Source of the DNA: Flavobacterium sp. W4I14
Lineage (GTDB): Bacteria; Bacteroidota; Bacteroidia; Sphingobacteriales; Sphingobacteriaceae
Length of the DNA: 64,000 bases
Direction of reading: 5' to 3'
NCBI GenBank assembly: GCA_030817875.1
Contig: JAUSZU010000001.1
Location: 1,426,001-1,490,000 of the forward strand
Shown here: positions 19,501 to 27,872 of the stretch, piece after piece
Position numbering within the stretch: the first letter of the stretch is position 1
Layout of the letters: every line of letters begins with the position of its first letter
Position numbers and translations under genes: made by a program
Notes under the pieces: generated by a model
Databases searched by the model: none
The model's input: the letters and a program-made list of their open reading frames with translations, nothing else
Told to the model about the DNA's origin: nothing

Positions 19501-19800
19501 GAGGGATATTACAATTCTTTATATTACAACCAAGCAGAAGGAAGTATTTTTAGTACAGATTATTTAAAATTTAGAGAAGCAAATATTACTTATGCTTTTA
19601 ATAAAAAATTCCTGAGCAGAATTGGCTTTAGTAAACTAACACTAGGCGCTTACGGTCGTAATCTGTTCATTTGGTCACCTTGGCCTGCATTCGATCCAGA
19701 GTTTGGAACTTTAGCTGGCTCAGATATTCAACAAGGGTTTGAAACCGGTCAACTTCCTTCTACAAGAAATTATGGAGTGCGTTTAGTTGTTGGTTTATAA
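16504..19800 (+). CDS. SusC/RagA family TonB-linked outer membrane receptor
   Basis: A 1098-residue outer-membrane importer that works with the SusD lipoprotein encoded next to it. After a basic segment and hydrophobic export signal (about residues 43-61, ending FAQ) comes a CarboxypepD_reg-like domain (about 66-140). The plug follows (SEVVVTALGIKREEKALGYA near 145, then VLKGPAASALYGQRGANGA near 275) and then a long beta-barrel ending with an aromatic-rich strand. The signal is unusually far from the first ATG; the precise start is uncertain because the first 40 residues are not typical of signal peptides. It leads a seven-gene locus whose enzymes point to phosphodiester or phospholipid head-group substrates. 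Confidence 0.93.
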   Translation: MIKNFTQQISWHQCVLHVKQSSPDNHQKENRTFFKGRLKRFSFFICVMLIQLICINESFAQTPAPNIVIKGTVLDDQDGQVLIGTTITDNNKKFLGVTNEKGNYTITIAKGTTVLYNMVGYTTLRKTFNNSENNATIRLASSTSQLSEVVVTALGIKREEKALGYAVTKVDSTQLTNAVSSNWTDALSGKVAGLNLVRNSGPAGSNKIILRGENNLTGDNEALIVIDGVVASSSSKRSAATGGGVYGTSGDIMPVDFGSGINDLNPDDIESVTVLKGPAASALYGQRGANGAVMITTKSANKNKKKLGISFTSNSSWEDVNRGPARQNEFGAGTDGTTSYQFGTGNTSSTYGPAFADGYMFFQYDPAIKAKGLTKTPWVGYGDPVDGFFITGFESTNSVSLDGTLKNVGLRFSANHGNNEWIVPNTGMERTNVSLNAITNITKRLSLNLKVQYSNRNSDNLPATGYGNQSLMYWFMFAQPNINPDWYRDYWAPGKELQQFSNLTTSFPEGPYAISEQYLNGQKRNGWLGNIQATYKFTDELSLMVRASGDYNKDIRETMRPWDTSSGGMFAQGSYRVADIKSYEINADFMLRYDKKITKDFNLSASVGGSQMRNEYSKLETRADGLKIPGYYSLTNNINKLVYVPDTARYRINSLYALTSLAYKNYLFLDLTIRQDWNSTLATLTRKDNVGFSYPSASLAFVASDFWKMPKAISFAKLRASYAQVGSGSTTPYRTAYNYLIAANGVYPGNAMTNPRILPNPDLKPLMTTTIELGLDLKLFKNRLNFDVAVYSGNTKNQILSRVLDKSSGYDIGIFNVGRVNNKGLEMSVNATPLKTKKFTWTLNGTFSANRNEIKELADSSVILRTGGFGNSGQVVAAVGGSMGDLYGTGFLRSPDGQIIFDAVTGYAKPTAEVKYLGNTLPKFRFSFGTGVTYQQVSMSVLFDAQLGAVGHSFTFARMASLGKSTITLPGRYNGIIGDGVVDNGGGTFRKNDIIATDIEGYYNSLYYNQAEGSIFSTDYLKFREANITYAFNKKFLSRIGFSKLTLGAYGRNLFIWSPWPAFDPEFGTLAGSDIQQGFETGQLPSTRNYGVRLVVGL

Positions 19801-19811
19801 AAATTATAGTT

Positions 19812-21383
19812 ATGAAAAAGAAGAAAAACATTATTATATATATCATCTTGGCAGGATTGAGTTTATCAACACTCTCTTGCACAAAAGATTTTAATGAAGT
19901 TAATACTGATCCGCTTGGAAAAACAGAAGTAAATGCCGATCAGCTATTGGCGCCAACATTAGTAAACCTAATGTCGACCAATATGTTGCGTAACCGTAAC
20001 TTTAATAACGAGTTAATGCAGGTTACTGTTGATTTAGGCGATGCCGAAGGAAAAACGTTTAGATATGATATTAGACGAAGCGCTGCTGATAACACATGGA
20101 ACAATTGGTATTTAAATTTAACCAATATTGTTGATATTCAGAATATTGCGAGTAAACCAGAAAAATTAAATAAATCATATCAAGGTATTTCTCTTATCCT
20201 ACAATCGTGGATATATTCTTTACTTACAGATACTTATGGCGATGTACCTTTTACTGAGGCTAATAAAGGAAAAGAAGGTAATTACCAACCAGTTTTTGAT
20301 AAGCAAAAAGATATTTATTTAGGAATGTTTGAGAAACTTGAACAAGCTAATAATTTATTGAAAGATGGAACACCAATTGTTGTTACCAGCGATCCGGTTT
20401 TTTACGGAGATGTAAGTAAATGGCGGAGATTAGGTAATTCACTATATTTAAGATTATTGCTTCGCGTATCGGGCAAAGCCGAAGTTTCACCAACTGTTAT
20501 TGCTAAAATAAAGGATATCGTTGATGTTAATTCTGCTAATTATCCAATAATGGTCAATAATCAGCATACGGCTAAATTACAATGGACAGGTTCAAATGTG
20601 AGCAATGCATTACTTACATCGCCCTTTATGGCAAATGTACGCGTTAATGATTTTTACGTGCCTGCACTTGGTGAGTTTTTTATAAATAATCTGGTCGTAT
20701 GGAATGACCCCCGTATTCTTCAATCTTACGGTACAAGTGGTATTAATCGTTTCCGTATTAGGCCAGGTACTAATGGATATGCAGGTGTGCCAAGTGGTTA
20801 TGTACCAGGTAACGAGCCTGCAAAACAATCTAGTTTTTACTCGGCGAGTGATAATGCAGTTTTATCTCTTCAAACCGATCCTTATACAGGTATAATTATG
20901 AATGCTGCCGAAGTAGATTTTATTTTAGCAGAAGCAGCCGCCAAAGGATGGATAAGTGGAAGTGCCCAAGCTTATTATTACAAAGGAATTGCAGATGCGA
21001 TAAATTATTGGTTACCTACGGTAATGACTGGCGGTGCAACCGATCCAGCAGTAACAGCTTATGTTAATGCGGCTGATATTGAATGGAATAATGCATTACC
21101 ATTAAACAGCGCATCGCCTAACACAATGAGTAAAATGTTGTTAATCCATCAACAAAAATATTATGCATTGTTTTTGGTCGATTTTCAGCAATGGTTCGAA
21201 TATCGTCGTAGTGCATACCCAATTTTGCAAAAAGGTTTAGGTTTGCTTAACAATGGAATAATGCCAGCCCGGTTATTTTATCCAGTGGTTGCTCAATCAG
21301 CAAATCCTACCAATTATAAAAATGCGGTAGCGTCGCAAGGTGCCGATGCAATCAGTACACAGGTTTGGTGGCAAAAACCTTAA
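19812..21383 (+). CDS. SusD/RagB family nutrient-binding outer membrane lipoprotein
   Basis: A 523-residue surface lipoprotein that caps the SusC pore and binds its substrate. The lipoprotein signal ends LSLSTLSC (Cys about residue 23). The mature start (TKDFNEVNTDPLGKT) and the LLAPTLVNL segment are typical of the SusD-like_2 subgroup, which accompanies many non-glycan SusC systems. Helical tetratricopeptide-like regions around DPVFYGDVSKWRRLGNSL fit the fold. It begins 11 bases after the susC stop, so the two are cotranscribed. The binding specificity cannot be read from sequence. Confidence 0.93.
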   Translation: MKKKKNIIIYIILAGLSLSTLSCTKDFNEVNTDPLGKTEVNADQLLAPTLVNLMSTNMLRNRNFNNELMQVTVDLGDAEGKTFRYDIRRSAADNTWNNWYLNLTNIVDIQNIASKPEKLNKSYQGISLILQSWIYSLLTDTYGDVPFTEANKGKEGNYQPVFDKQKDIYLGMFEKLEQANNLLKDGTPIVVTSDPVFYGDVSKWRRLGNSLYLRLLLRVSGKAEVSPTVIAKIKDIVDVNSANYPIMVNNQHTAKLQWTGSNVSNALLTSPFMANVRVNDFYVPALGEFFINNLVVWNDPRILQSYGTSGINRFRIRPGTNGYAGVPSGYVPGNEPAKQSSFYSASDNAVLSLQTDPYTGIIMNAAEVDFILAEAAAKGWISGSAQAYYYKGIADAINYWLPTVMTGGATDPAVTAYVNAADIEWNNALPLNSASPNTMSKMLLIHQQKYYALFLVDFQQWFEYRRSAYPILQKGLGLLNNGIMPARLFYPVVAQSANPTNYKNAVASQGADAISTQVWWQKP

Positions 21384-21400
21384 TTTTAAGTTAAATTAAT

Positions 21401-22990
21401 ATGAAAAATACATTAAAATATATAAATGCTTTCGCTGTTATTGCATGTATATTAATCATAGGATGTGATAAACAAAAAGATGAATTTGTGTTAGGTACAA
21501 TAAGTCCTTTTATCTCTAATTTTGATTTAAAGAAATCTTATAAAGAAACCGATTTGGTACTTAATACAACTGTTATGAAAGGTGCCAGCTCTATAAAAGG
21601 AGTAGTAATATCTGATTTTCTGGCGGGGAATACACCAAAAAATTTATTAATTGTTCAAAACTCAAGAATTGTTGGTAATGGTATTGACTCGGTACGGGGG
21701 ATAGCCATAAATATTGGCGCAGATGCAGCTAAATATACAGTAGGCGATTCGGTGCACATTAAAGTAGAAGGTGGGATTTTAAAGCGTGTAGATGGTGTGC
21801 TTCAAATTGAAGGTGTAAATAGCTCCGCAGTTAACAAAATTGCTTCTGGTAAAAACATTAAAGTGCCAATTGTAAATATTGCTAATTTAATAGCTCAACC
21901 TTTAGTGTACGAAAACACATTGGTTACTGTAAGTAATACCGTAGTAGAACCTGAGCCGGTACAGGGTGATACTTTTTCTGGCGATAAAACCATTAACGAC
22001 GGTTTTGGTAAAGCAAAACTACATACCGAAGCTACAGCCAATTTTTCTGGTAATCAATTACCTTCTGCTGCAAATTTTACTGGAGTTGCATATTTTAAAA
22101 CACAAAACAACCAACCTCAGCTTTCTTTATGGGTGCGTAATGCGAATGATGTATTTGCCTTGCCGTTAGTAAAGCCTTCTCCTATAATTATTTCTGGCTA
22201 CTTAACCAATCCGGGAGGCAGTGAAGCTGTAACTAGCGGAACTCAAAAGGGAGCATATGAATATGTACAATTATTGGTAACAAAAGATATCGACTTTTCA
22301 GTTACTCCATACTCTTTGGTTACTACTAATAATGCAGGTTCTGCAAATCCGGCTCCTGTAAATGGATGGGCAACTGGTGGCGTACGTACCTATAAAATTA
22401 ACATTACATCTGGTACTGCTAAAAAAGGTGATTTTATTTATGTTGGCGGTTACAGTAAATTGATATGGGGTTTTGGCTCAACAAATATTTCATCAGCAAA
22501 CTGGGTGGCCGCAGTAGATTATGCAAATAATGATGGTGCAAACTTTGGAACTAAAAACACAAATTTATTAGCAAATAGCGGTAATGTAGCGGGTATAGCT
22601 CTTTTTGAAGGTACCACAGTTAATACAAGTACAGTGCCGGTAGATGTGATTATGTATGGCGGAGGAAATCCGAATTCTGGAAATGTATATGCTGCAGGCC
22701 CACCAGAACTTGGTTATAGAATTACAAATACAGATTATTACACTACAATAAATCCTTCTTCTCGCTTACAGCAAAACTTCTTTGGTGCTGGCAGCAATAC
22801 CAATCGCTTAGGTTTTCAAGTTGAGCAGACCGGCACAAGTGGGGGTGGTTTTATCCAACTTGGCGGTATATATATAACAAGTACAGGAAGATGGGAAAAA
22901 GGCAGATTACTCACTAATATTGTAATGTCTACAACTGCTACTATTTCTGATTTGCAAACCGGAGCAGGCGTTACTGTTTTAAAAAATTAA
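21401..22990 (+). CDS. DUF5689 domain-containing lipoprotein
   Basis: A 529-residue exported lipoprotein (signal ending ACILIIGC). The first 240 residues match the DUF5689 pattern (LVLNTTVMKGASSIKGVVIS, then NLLIVQNSRIVGNGID), an OB-like domain often encoded as the third gene of SusCD loci. The C-terminal half (about 250-529) is Gly/Asn/Thr-rich beta-structure without a recognised domain. It starts 17 bases after susD. By position it is probably a surface-exposed accessory binding protein, but no biochemical role is established for the family. A strong hairpin follows its stop codon. Confidence 0.85.
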   Translation: MKNTLKYINAFAVIACILIIGCDKQKDEFVLGTISPFISNFDLKKSYKETDLVLNTTVMKGASSIKGVVISDFLAGNTPKNLLIVQNSRIVGNGIDSVRGIAINIGADAAKYTVGDSVHIKVEGGILKRVDGVLQIEGVNSSAVNKIASGKNIKVPIVNIANLIAQPLVYENTLVTVSNTVVEPEPVQGDTFSGDKTINDGFGKAKLHTEATANFSGNQLPSAANFTGVAYFKTQNNQPQLSLWVRNANDVFALPLVKPSPIIISGYLTNPGGSEAVTSGTQKGAYEYVQLLVTKDIDFSVTPYSLVTTNNAGSANPAPVNGWATGGVRTYKINITSGTAKKGDFIYVGGYSKLIWGFGSTNISSANWVAAVDYANNDGANFGTKNTNLLANSGNVAGIALFEGTTVNTSTVPVDVIMYGGGNPNSGNVYAAGPPELGYRITNTDYYTTINPSSRLQQNFFGAGSNTNRLGFQVEQTGTSGGGFIQLGGIYITSTGRWEKGRLLTNIVMSTTATISDLQTGAGVTVLKN

Positions 22991-23007
22991 TTAAAAATAA
23001 ATGAATA

Positions 23008-23040
23008 TAACAAAGGATAGTAGTATGCTATCCTTTGTTA
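23008..23040 (+). terminator. Hairpin between the DUF5689 and phosphoesterase genes (attenuator or mRNA end)
   Basis: A perfect 13-bp stem, TAACAAAGGATAG (23008-23020) / CTATCCTTTGTTA (23028-23040), with a 7-base loop. It is followed by GTTAAAATAG rather than a clean T-tract, so partial termination or protection of the upstream susCD message is as likely as a full stop. Confidence 0.6.
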
Positions 23041-23063
23041 GTTAAAATAGGTACTCAGCAAAA

Positions 23064-24467
23064 ATGAATAGAAGATCATTTATACAAAAATCAACTTTAT
23101 TAACCACAACCTTATTTGTTAGTTTAAAATCCTTTCCATCTTCCTTATTCGCTGTTGATGGATTGGTAAGCGGAACGGTAACCAGTAAAGGTAAGGCTGT
23201 TTCTGGGGTAGTGATTTCTGATGGATACAGTGTGGTGCAAACCGATAATAACGGTAACTATGAGATTAAACTTCACGAACTGGCCCGTTTTGTTTGGATA
23301 AGCACGCCTTCGGGTTACGAGTTTGCAACCGAGAGTAGCATTGCCCGCCATTATTATAAACCAGATACCGCAGGTAAGTTAAATTTCGATCTTAAGCCGT
23401 TAAAACAGAAGGACAACAAACACAACTTTATCATTTGGGCAGATCCGCAGGTGAAGAATAAAAAAGATGTAGAAAAAATGATGTCTACATCAGTTCCTGA
23501 TACTAAAAAGATTATCAAATCATTAGGTAAAGTACCTGTTCATGGCATTTGTGTTGGCGATATTGTTTGGGATAATCATGCATTATTTGTTGACTATAAC
23601 AAAGCGGTAGCAGAAATGGGCATTCCATTTTTCCAGGCATTAGGCAATCACGATATGGATTACCGTATGGGCGGGGATGAAACATCTGACAAAACTTTTC
23701 AAGAACACTACGGCCCAACTTATTATTCATTTAATCGTGGAAAAGCACATTATATCGTTTTAGATGATGTGAGATATTTAGGGATCGAACGTACTTATGA
23801 TGGTTTCATCACTCAAGCTCAATTGGATTGGATGGCTAAAGACTTACAATTTGTTGATAAAAATGCTTTGGTTATCATCTCGGCGCATATTCCTATTCAT
23901 AATGCGGTTAAAAACAATCAAGATTTATATAAAGTGCTGGATGGATTTTCCAATGTTCATTTTATGTCGGGACATACGCATTACAATAAAAATACCATCG
24001 TAAATAATATCTACGAACACAACCATGGTACGGTTTGCGGCGCTTGGTGGACTGGCCCGATTTGCGAGGATGGTACACCAAACGGCTATGGTGTTTATGA
24101 AGTAAACGGAACGGAATTAAAATGGTATTATCAGGGAACTGGCTTAGACAGAAAAGAACAAGTTCATATTTATGTAGATGAATTAACCGGCCAAAAGCGT
24201 TTAATAGCAAATGTTTGGAATTGGGATCCGCTGTGGAAAGTTGACTATTTTTTAGATGGAAAACCAATGGGAGATATGGAGCAGCAAAAAGGTTTTGATC
24301 CATTATCGGTTAATTTATTTAAGGGAGATAAGTTGCCAATGGGAAGAACTTTTGCCGAGCCTAAAATGACAGAACATTTGTTTTTAGCACATTTTGAGCC
24401 ATCGGTTAAAAAAGTAAAAGTAGTAGTAACAGATCGTTTTGGAGAACAATTTATAGCAGAAGCATAA
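23064..24467 (+). CDS. Calcineurin-like phosphoesterase, exported
   Basis: A 467-residue metallophosphoesterase with a Tat-like leader (MNRRSFIQKSTLLTTTLF). Domains in order: an N-terminal CarboxypepD/metallophos_N-like beta domain (about 35-110, SGTVTSKGKAVSGVVISD), the catalytic domain (about 125-345), and a C-terminal metallophos_C-like domain. Metal motifs are IIWADPQV (about 129-136), CVGDIVWD (about 160-167), LGNHDMD, ISAHIPIH and MSGHTHYN; the usual first-motif D-x-H is D-x-Q, as in several secreted subfamilies. It probably hydrolyses phosphomono- or diesters in the periplasm. It is separated from the susCD part by a hairpin and sits one base before the GDPD gene. Confidence 0.9.
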   Translation: MNRRSFIQKSTLLTTTLFVSLKSFPSSLFAVDGLVSGTVTSKGKAVSGVVISDGYSVVQTDNNGNYEIKLHELARFVWISTPSGYEFATESSIARHYYKPDTAGKLNFDLKPLKQKDNKHNFIIWADPQVKNKKDVEKMMSTSVPDTKKIIKSLGKVPVHGICVGDIVWDNHALFVDYNKAVAEMGIPFFQALGNHDMDYRMGGDETSDKTFQEHYGPTYYSFNRGKAHYIVLDDVRYLGIERTYDGFITQAQLDWMAKDLQFVDKNALVIISAHIPIHNAVKNNQDLYKVLDGFSNVHFMSGHTHYNKNTIVNNIYEHNHGTVCGAWWTGPICEDGTPNGYGVYEVNGTELKWYYQGTGLDRKEQVHIYVDELTGQKRLIANVWNWDPLWKVDYFLDGKPMGDMEQQKGFDPLSVNLFKGDKLPMGRTFAEPKMTEHLFLAHFEPSVKKVKVVVTDRFGEQFIAEA

Positions 24468-24468
24468 C

Positions 24469-25380
24469 ATGAATAAATCAACTATATTTTTCAGTTTTTT
24501 GAGTGTAGCTTTAATAGCCGGATGTAGTCAGTCAACCTACCAACAAAAGAATATGCAAAATGTAAGTTTTCCATCATTTAGTGCCGAAGCACATCGCGGA
24601 GGTAGGGGGGTAATGCCAGAAAATACCATCATCGCTATGCAAAATGCAATGACTTTTGATGCCGTTACTACGTTAGAAATGGATACCCATATCACCAAAG
24701 ATGGTAAAGTTGTAGTAACTCACGATGATTATTTAAGTCCAGGTTTTATGCTTACGCCAGATGGAAAAGATATTCCTAAAACTGATGCGCAAAAATATCC
24801 TATCTATCAAATGGATTACGATTTAATAAAGACATTTGATATCGGTACTAAAGTAAATACAGGTTTTCCACAACAAAAAAAGATTAAAACCCATATTTCA
24901 TTATTGGCAGATTTAATTGACACCGTTCAAAAAGAAATCAAGCTAAAAAACAAAAGACAGCTGTTTTACAATATCGAAACAAAATGCGATGTTAAAGGAG
25001 ATAACGTGGTTAATCCAGAACCTGCAGTTTTTGTTAAATTGTTAATGGATGTCATTGAAAAAAAGAAAATCACACCGTATGTAGTTATTCAATCTTTCGA
25101 TAAAAGAACTATCCAAATTATTAATAAAGAATATCCTGGTGTAAGAACTTCTTTTTTGGTAAGTAATAAAAAAACTTACGAAGAAAATATGACCGATTTA
25201 GGGTTTAAACCATTTATTTTAAGCCCAATTTACACAATGGTTGATACTGATTTAATGAAAAAAGCACATGCTGATGGTGTTAAAGTTGTGCCATGGACAG
25301 TAAATACACCTGAAGAAATTAACCGTTTAAAATCTTTAAAAGTGGATGGGATTATAACAGATTATCCAAATCTTTTTTAG
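24469..25380 (+). CDS. Glycerophosphodiester phosphodiesterase, lipoprotein
   Basis: A 303-residue GDPD-family TIM-barrel enzyme that splits glycerophosphodiesters into an alcohol and glycerol-3-phosphate. The lipobox is LIAGC (Cys about 19). The catalytic signature AHRGGRGVMPENT (about residues 42-54) with EMDTHITKDGKVVVTHDD (about 72-89) contains the conserved His/Arg and metal ligands. The C-terminus VDGIITDYPNLF is typical. It starts one base after the phosphoesterase stop, so the two are cotranscribed, and it lies directly before a GlpT-like transporter that could import the glycerol-3-phosphate it releases. Confidence 0.95.
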   Translation: MNKSTIFFSFLSVALIAGCSQSTYQQKNMQNVSFPSFSAEAHRGGRGVMPENTIIAMQNAMTFDAVTTLEMDTHITKDGKVVVTHDDYLSPGFMLTPDGKDIPKTDAQKYPIYQMDYDLIKTFDIGTKVNTGFPQQKKIKTHISLLADLIDTVQKEIKLKNKRQLFYNIETKCDVKGDNVVNPEPAVFVKLLMDVIEKKKITPYVVIQSFDKRTIQIINKEYPGVRTSFLVSNKKTYEENMTDLGFKPFILSPIYTMVDTDLMKKAHADGVKVVPWTVNTPEEINRLKSLKVDGIITDYPNLF

Positions 25381-25418
25381 AAACCCTTAATTTTTCTTCA
25401 TAAACCTAACCAAATAGC

Positions 25419-26780
25419 ATGAGTTTCAGACTTTTTCCACCACCAGCGGCACACAAACCTTTATTGCCTGAAGGGAAAATCAAATCAATATATAGTAAAG
25501 AACGATTTAAAGTTTTTGTAGGGATTTTTGTAGGCTACGCAGCCTATTATTTGGTGCGGAAAAACTTTTCTTTCGCTATACCAGAGCTTCAAAAATTAGG
25601 ATTTAGTAAAGGTGAATTAGGTTTAGCCACATCTGCACTTTCTATCGCCTATGGTTTTAGCAAGTTTTTTATGGGAAACATATCCGATAGGAGTAATGCA
25701 AGATATTTTTTATCAATAGGTTTAGTCCTATCGGCTTTTACCATGATTTTTATGGGATTAGTTCCTTTTGCTACTTCATCAATTGCCATCATGTTTGCGC
25801 TGTTATTTATCAATGGTTGGTTTCAGGGGATGGGTTGGCCCGCTTGTGGAAGAGTTGTTGCACATTGGTATTCGATAAGAGAAAGAGGAACGGCAATGTC
25901 TTTTTGGAATTTAGCACATAATTTAGGTGGTTTTTTGGTGGGCCCCTTAACCGTTCTGGGTTTTGAACTTTTTGCAGATTATCATGGCATGTTATATTTT
26001 CCAGGTTTGATTGCCATTTTGTTTGCCATATTGGTTTTAATTTTAGTTAGGGATACACCGCAATCGGTTGGTTTGCCGCCAATTGAAGAGTACAATAATG
26101 ATTATCCCAAAAGTTATAATGCTGCTACGCAAGAAAAAGAATTTTCAGCTAAAGAAATATTCTTAGAATACGTTTTAAATAATAGATTGCTGTGGTTTAT
26201 CGCTATTGCTAATGCATTTATTTATTTAGTAAGAAATGGGATTATTAACTGGGCGCCAACTTTTTTACAAGAAGTTAAGCACTATACCAAAGGCGAAGCT
26301 GCTTGGGCCTCAGGTGGATACGAATTAGTAGCAATTCCCGGAACTATTCTTTGTGGTATAATTAGTGATAAAATATTTAATGGAAGAAGAGCGCCGGTAA
26401 CCATTATTTATATGGCAATGACATTAATTGCGGTATTGGTGTATTGGAAAAGCCCCGATGCAAACCATTTGATTAGAAATGGCGCGCTATGGGCAATTGG
26501 ATTTTTTATTTACGGGCCCGTAATGTTAGTTGGTGTACAAGCAATAGATTTAGTGCCAAAAAAAGCGGCAGGAACAGCTGCCGGCTTAACAGGTTTATTT
26601 GGTTACTTTATTGGAGATTTATTAGCAAATGCTGCATTAGGTCGTTTAATTGATAAACAAGGCTGGGGCGCAAGTTTTATAGTAATTGCTATTTCTTGTC
26701 TTGTTGCCATCTTCTTTACCTCTTTTACATGGAATAGAGAAAAGAAAAACTTAGCTAATCTCACACCATTAGCTCATTAA
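25419..26780 (+). CDS. MFS transporter, glycerol-3-phosphate (GlpT/UhpT-type) family
   Basis: A 453-residue inner-membrane organophosphate:phosphate antiporter with about 12 hydrophobic segments. Signatures of the organophosphate antiporter family include GYAAYYLVRKNFSFAIPEL (about 36-54), with the conserved arginine used for phosphate binding in GlpT, and FQGMGWPACGRVVAHWYS (about 134-151). The central loop is charged (about 215-240). It follows the GDPD gene by 38 bases. The likely cargo is glycerol-3-phosphate, but other sugar or alcohol phosphates are possible. Confidence 0.9.
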   Translation: MSFRLFPPPAAHKPLLPEGKIKSIYSKERFKVFVGIFVGYAAYYLVRKNFSFAIPELQKLGFSKGELGLATSALSIAYGFSKFFMGNISDRSNARYFLSIGLVLSAFTMIFMGLVPFATSSIAIMFALLFINGWFQGMGWPACGRVVAHWYSIRERGTAMSFWNLAHNLGGFLVGPLTVLGFELFADYHGMLYFPGLIAILFAILVLILVRDTPQSVGLPPIEEYNNDYPKSYNAATQEKEFSAKEIFLEYVLNNRLLWFIAIANAFIYLVRNGIINWAPTFLQEVKHYTKGEAAWASGGYELVAIPGTILCGIISDKIFNGRRAPVTIIYMAMTLIAVLVYWKSPDANHLIRNGALWAIGFFIYGPVMLVGVQAIDLVPKKAAGTAAGLTGLFGYFIGDLLANAALGRLIDKQGWGASFIVIAISCLVAIFFTSFTWNREKKNLANLTPLAH

Positions 26781-26797
26781 TTTTATTTTAGCTTATT

Positions 26798-27496
26798 ATG
26801 AAACCAAATTTTAGTAAATTATTAGTTGCGCTGGGGTTAATTTTTGTAATTGCCTTTCATCAAGCAAATGCCCAAATCGTAAAATGGGACAGCACTTACC
26901 GTCCGGGTAAATATGTTGAGCTGGTGGCTAAGTTTAAAGCCGATCCGAAATCTAAAACAGATTTTATCTTTTTGGGTAACAGCATTACCGCTGGAACGGA
27001 TTGGGCTAAACTTTTAGATCTGCCACAGGCAAAAAACAGGGGAATTTCTGGCGATATTACTTTTGGTGTTTTAGAGCGTTTACAAGATGTAATTGATGGC
27101 AAACCGACAAAGGTTTTCATCCTGATCGGAATAAACGATATCTCCAGGAATATTCCGGATAGTGTGATCTTGAGGAATTACAAAACAATGATTGCCAGAA
27201 TCAGAAAGGGTTCTAAGAAAACACACATCTATTTCAATACGCTTTTGCCAGTAAACAGTGCTTTCGAAAAATTTAAAAACCATTATGGCAAAGACGAACA
27301 TATTCTTTGGTTAAATGATGAAATCAGAAAATTTACGGCTAAAAATGTAACAGTTATTGACTTATATCCAAATTTTACCGATCAGGACAAACATTTAAGG
27401 GCAGAACTTACCAAAGACGGTTTACACCTTATTCCAGCCGGATATCAGGTTTGGGCCGATTTTCTTAGAAAATCTGGTTATTTAACTGAGCGATAA
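26798..27496 (+). CDS. SGNH/GDSL-type hydrolase, exported
   Basis: A 232-residue exported esterase (signal peptide ending ANAQ, about residue 26). The SGNH blocks are FLGNSITAG (block I, Ser in GNS), GISGDITFG (block II), LIGINDIS (block III, Asn) and KDGLHLIPAGY (block V, Asp/His). The family includes lysophospholipase L1-like, acetyl-esterase and platelet-activating-factor acetylhydrolase-like enzymes. It is the last gene of the locus, 17 bases after the transporter. In this setting deacylation of lysophospholipids or removal of acyl groups before phosphodiester cleavage is the natural inference. Confidence 0.9.
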   Translation: MKPNFSKLLVALGLIFVIAFHQANAQIVKWDSTYRPGKYVELVAKFKADPKSKTDFIFLGNSITAGTDWAKLLDLPQAKNRGISGDITFGVLERLQDVIDGKPTKVFILIGINDISRNIPDSVILRNYKTMIARIRKGSKKTHIYFNTLLPVNSAFEKFKNHYGKDEHILWLNDEIRKFTAKNVTVIDLYPNFTDQDKHLRAELTKDGLHLIPAGYQVWADFLRKSGYLTER

Positions 27497-27872
27497 TTTT
27501 TATAGCGATAGTTGTTTGCTGCCTTGTTGGATGGCCATGTGTTTGGAAAGCAGAGATGGAGGCATTAGTGACAGCAATCCCGCTCTCGCTTCTGCTCCGA
27601 TGGAAAAATCGGGAGCATCCCGCTTTGATCGGGTTTAGGTGGCAGTGACAATACTACTATTTGAGGTGGAGATTCAAGAAATAAATAAAATTCTGCATTA
27701 TGCTATTAAACCATTAATAGTTGAACAGACTTTACATCTCTAAACCTGGTTGACGCGGTAGCTTCCGATTTTATTCAAATCGGAACTACAAGCAGAAAAC
27801 AGGGCGAAACTTTAAAAGCAGTACGGCAACTGTTTTCCAAAAAAGCAGACTATAATGGGCTTTTTGGCTTTG
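27497..27872. repeat. Intergenic region with inverted repeats between convergent genes
   Basis: No supported gene. The stretch 27570-27650 is a repeat-like sequence ending GGTGGCAGTGACA. A perfect palindrome TTCCGATTT (27763-27771) / AAATCGGAA (27777-27785) is followed by a second inverted pair, GAAAACAG and CTGTTTTC, around 27796-27837. An open frame without start codon (27725-27880) runs through these palindromes. Confidence 0.5.

Noticed and set aside
23962..24481. Antisense frames over the phosphoesterase end.
   Set aside because: No start context, no motif, and the plus-strand gene is certain.
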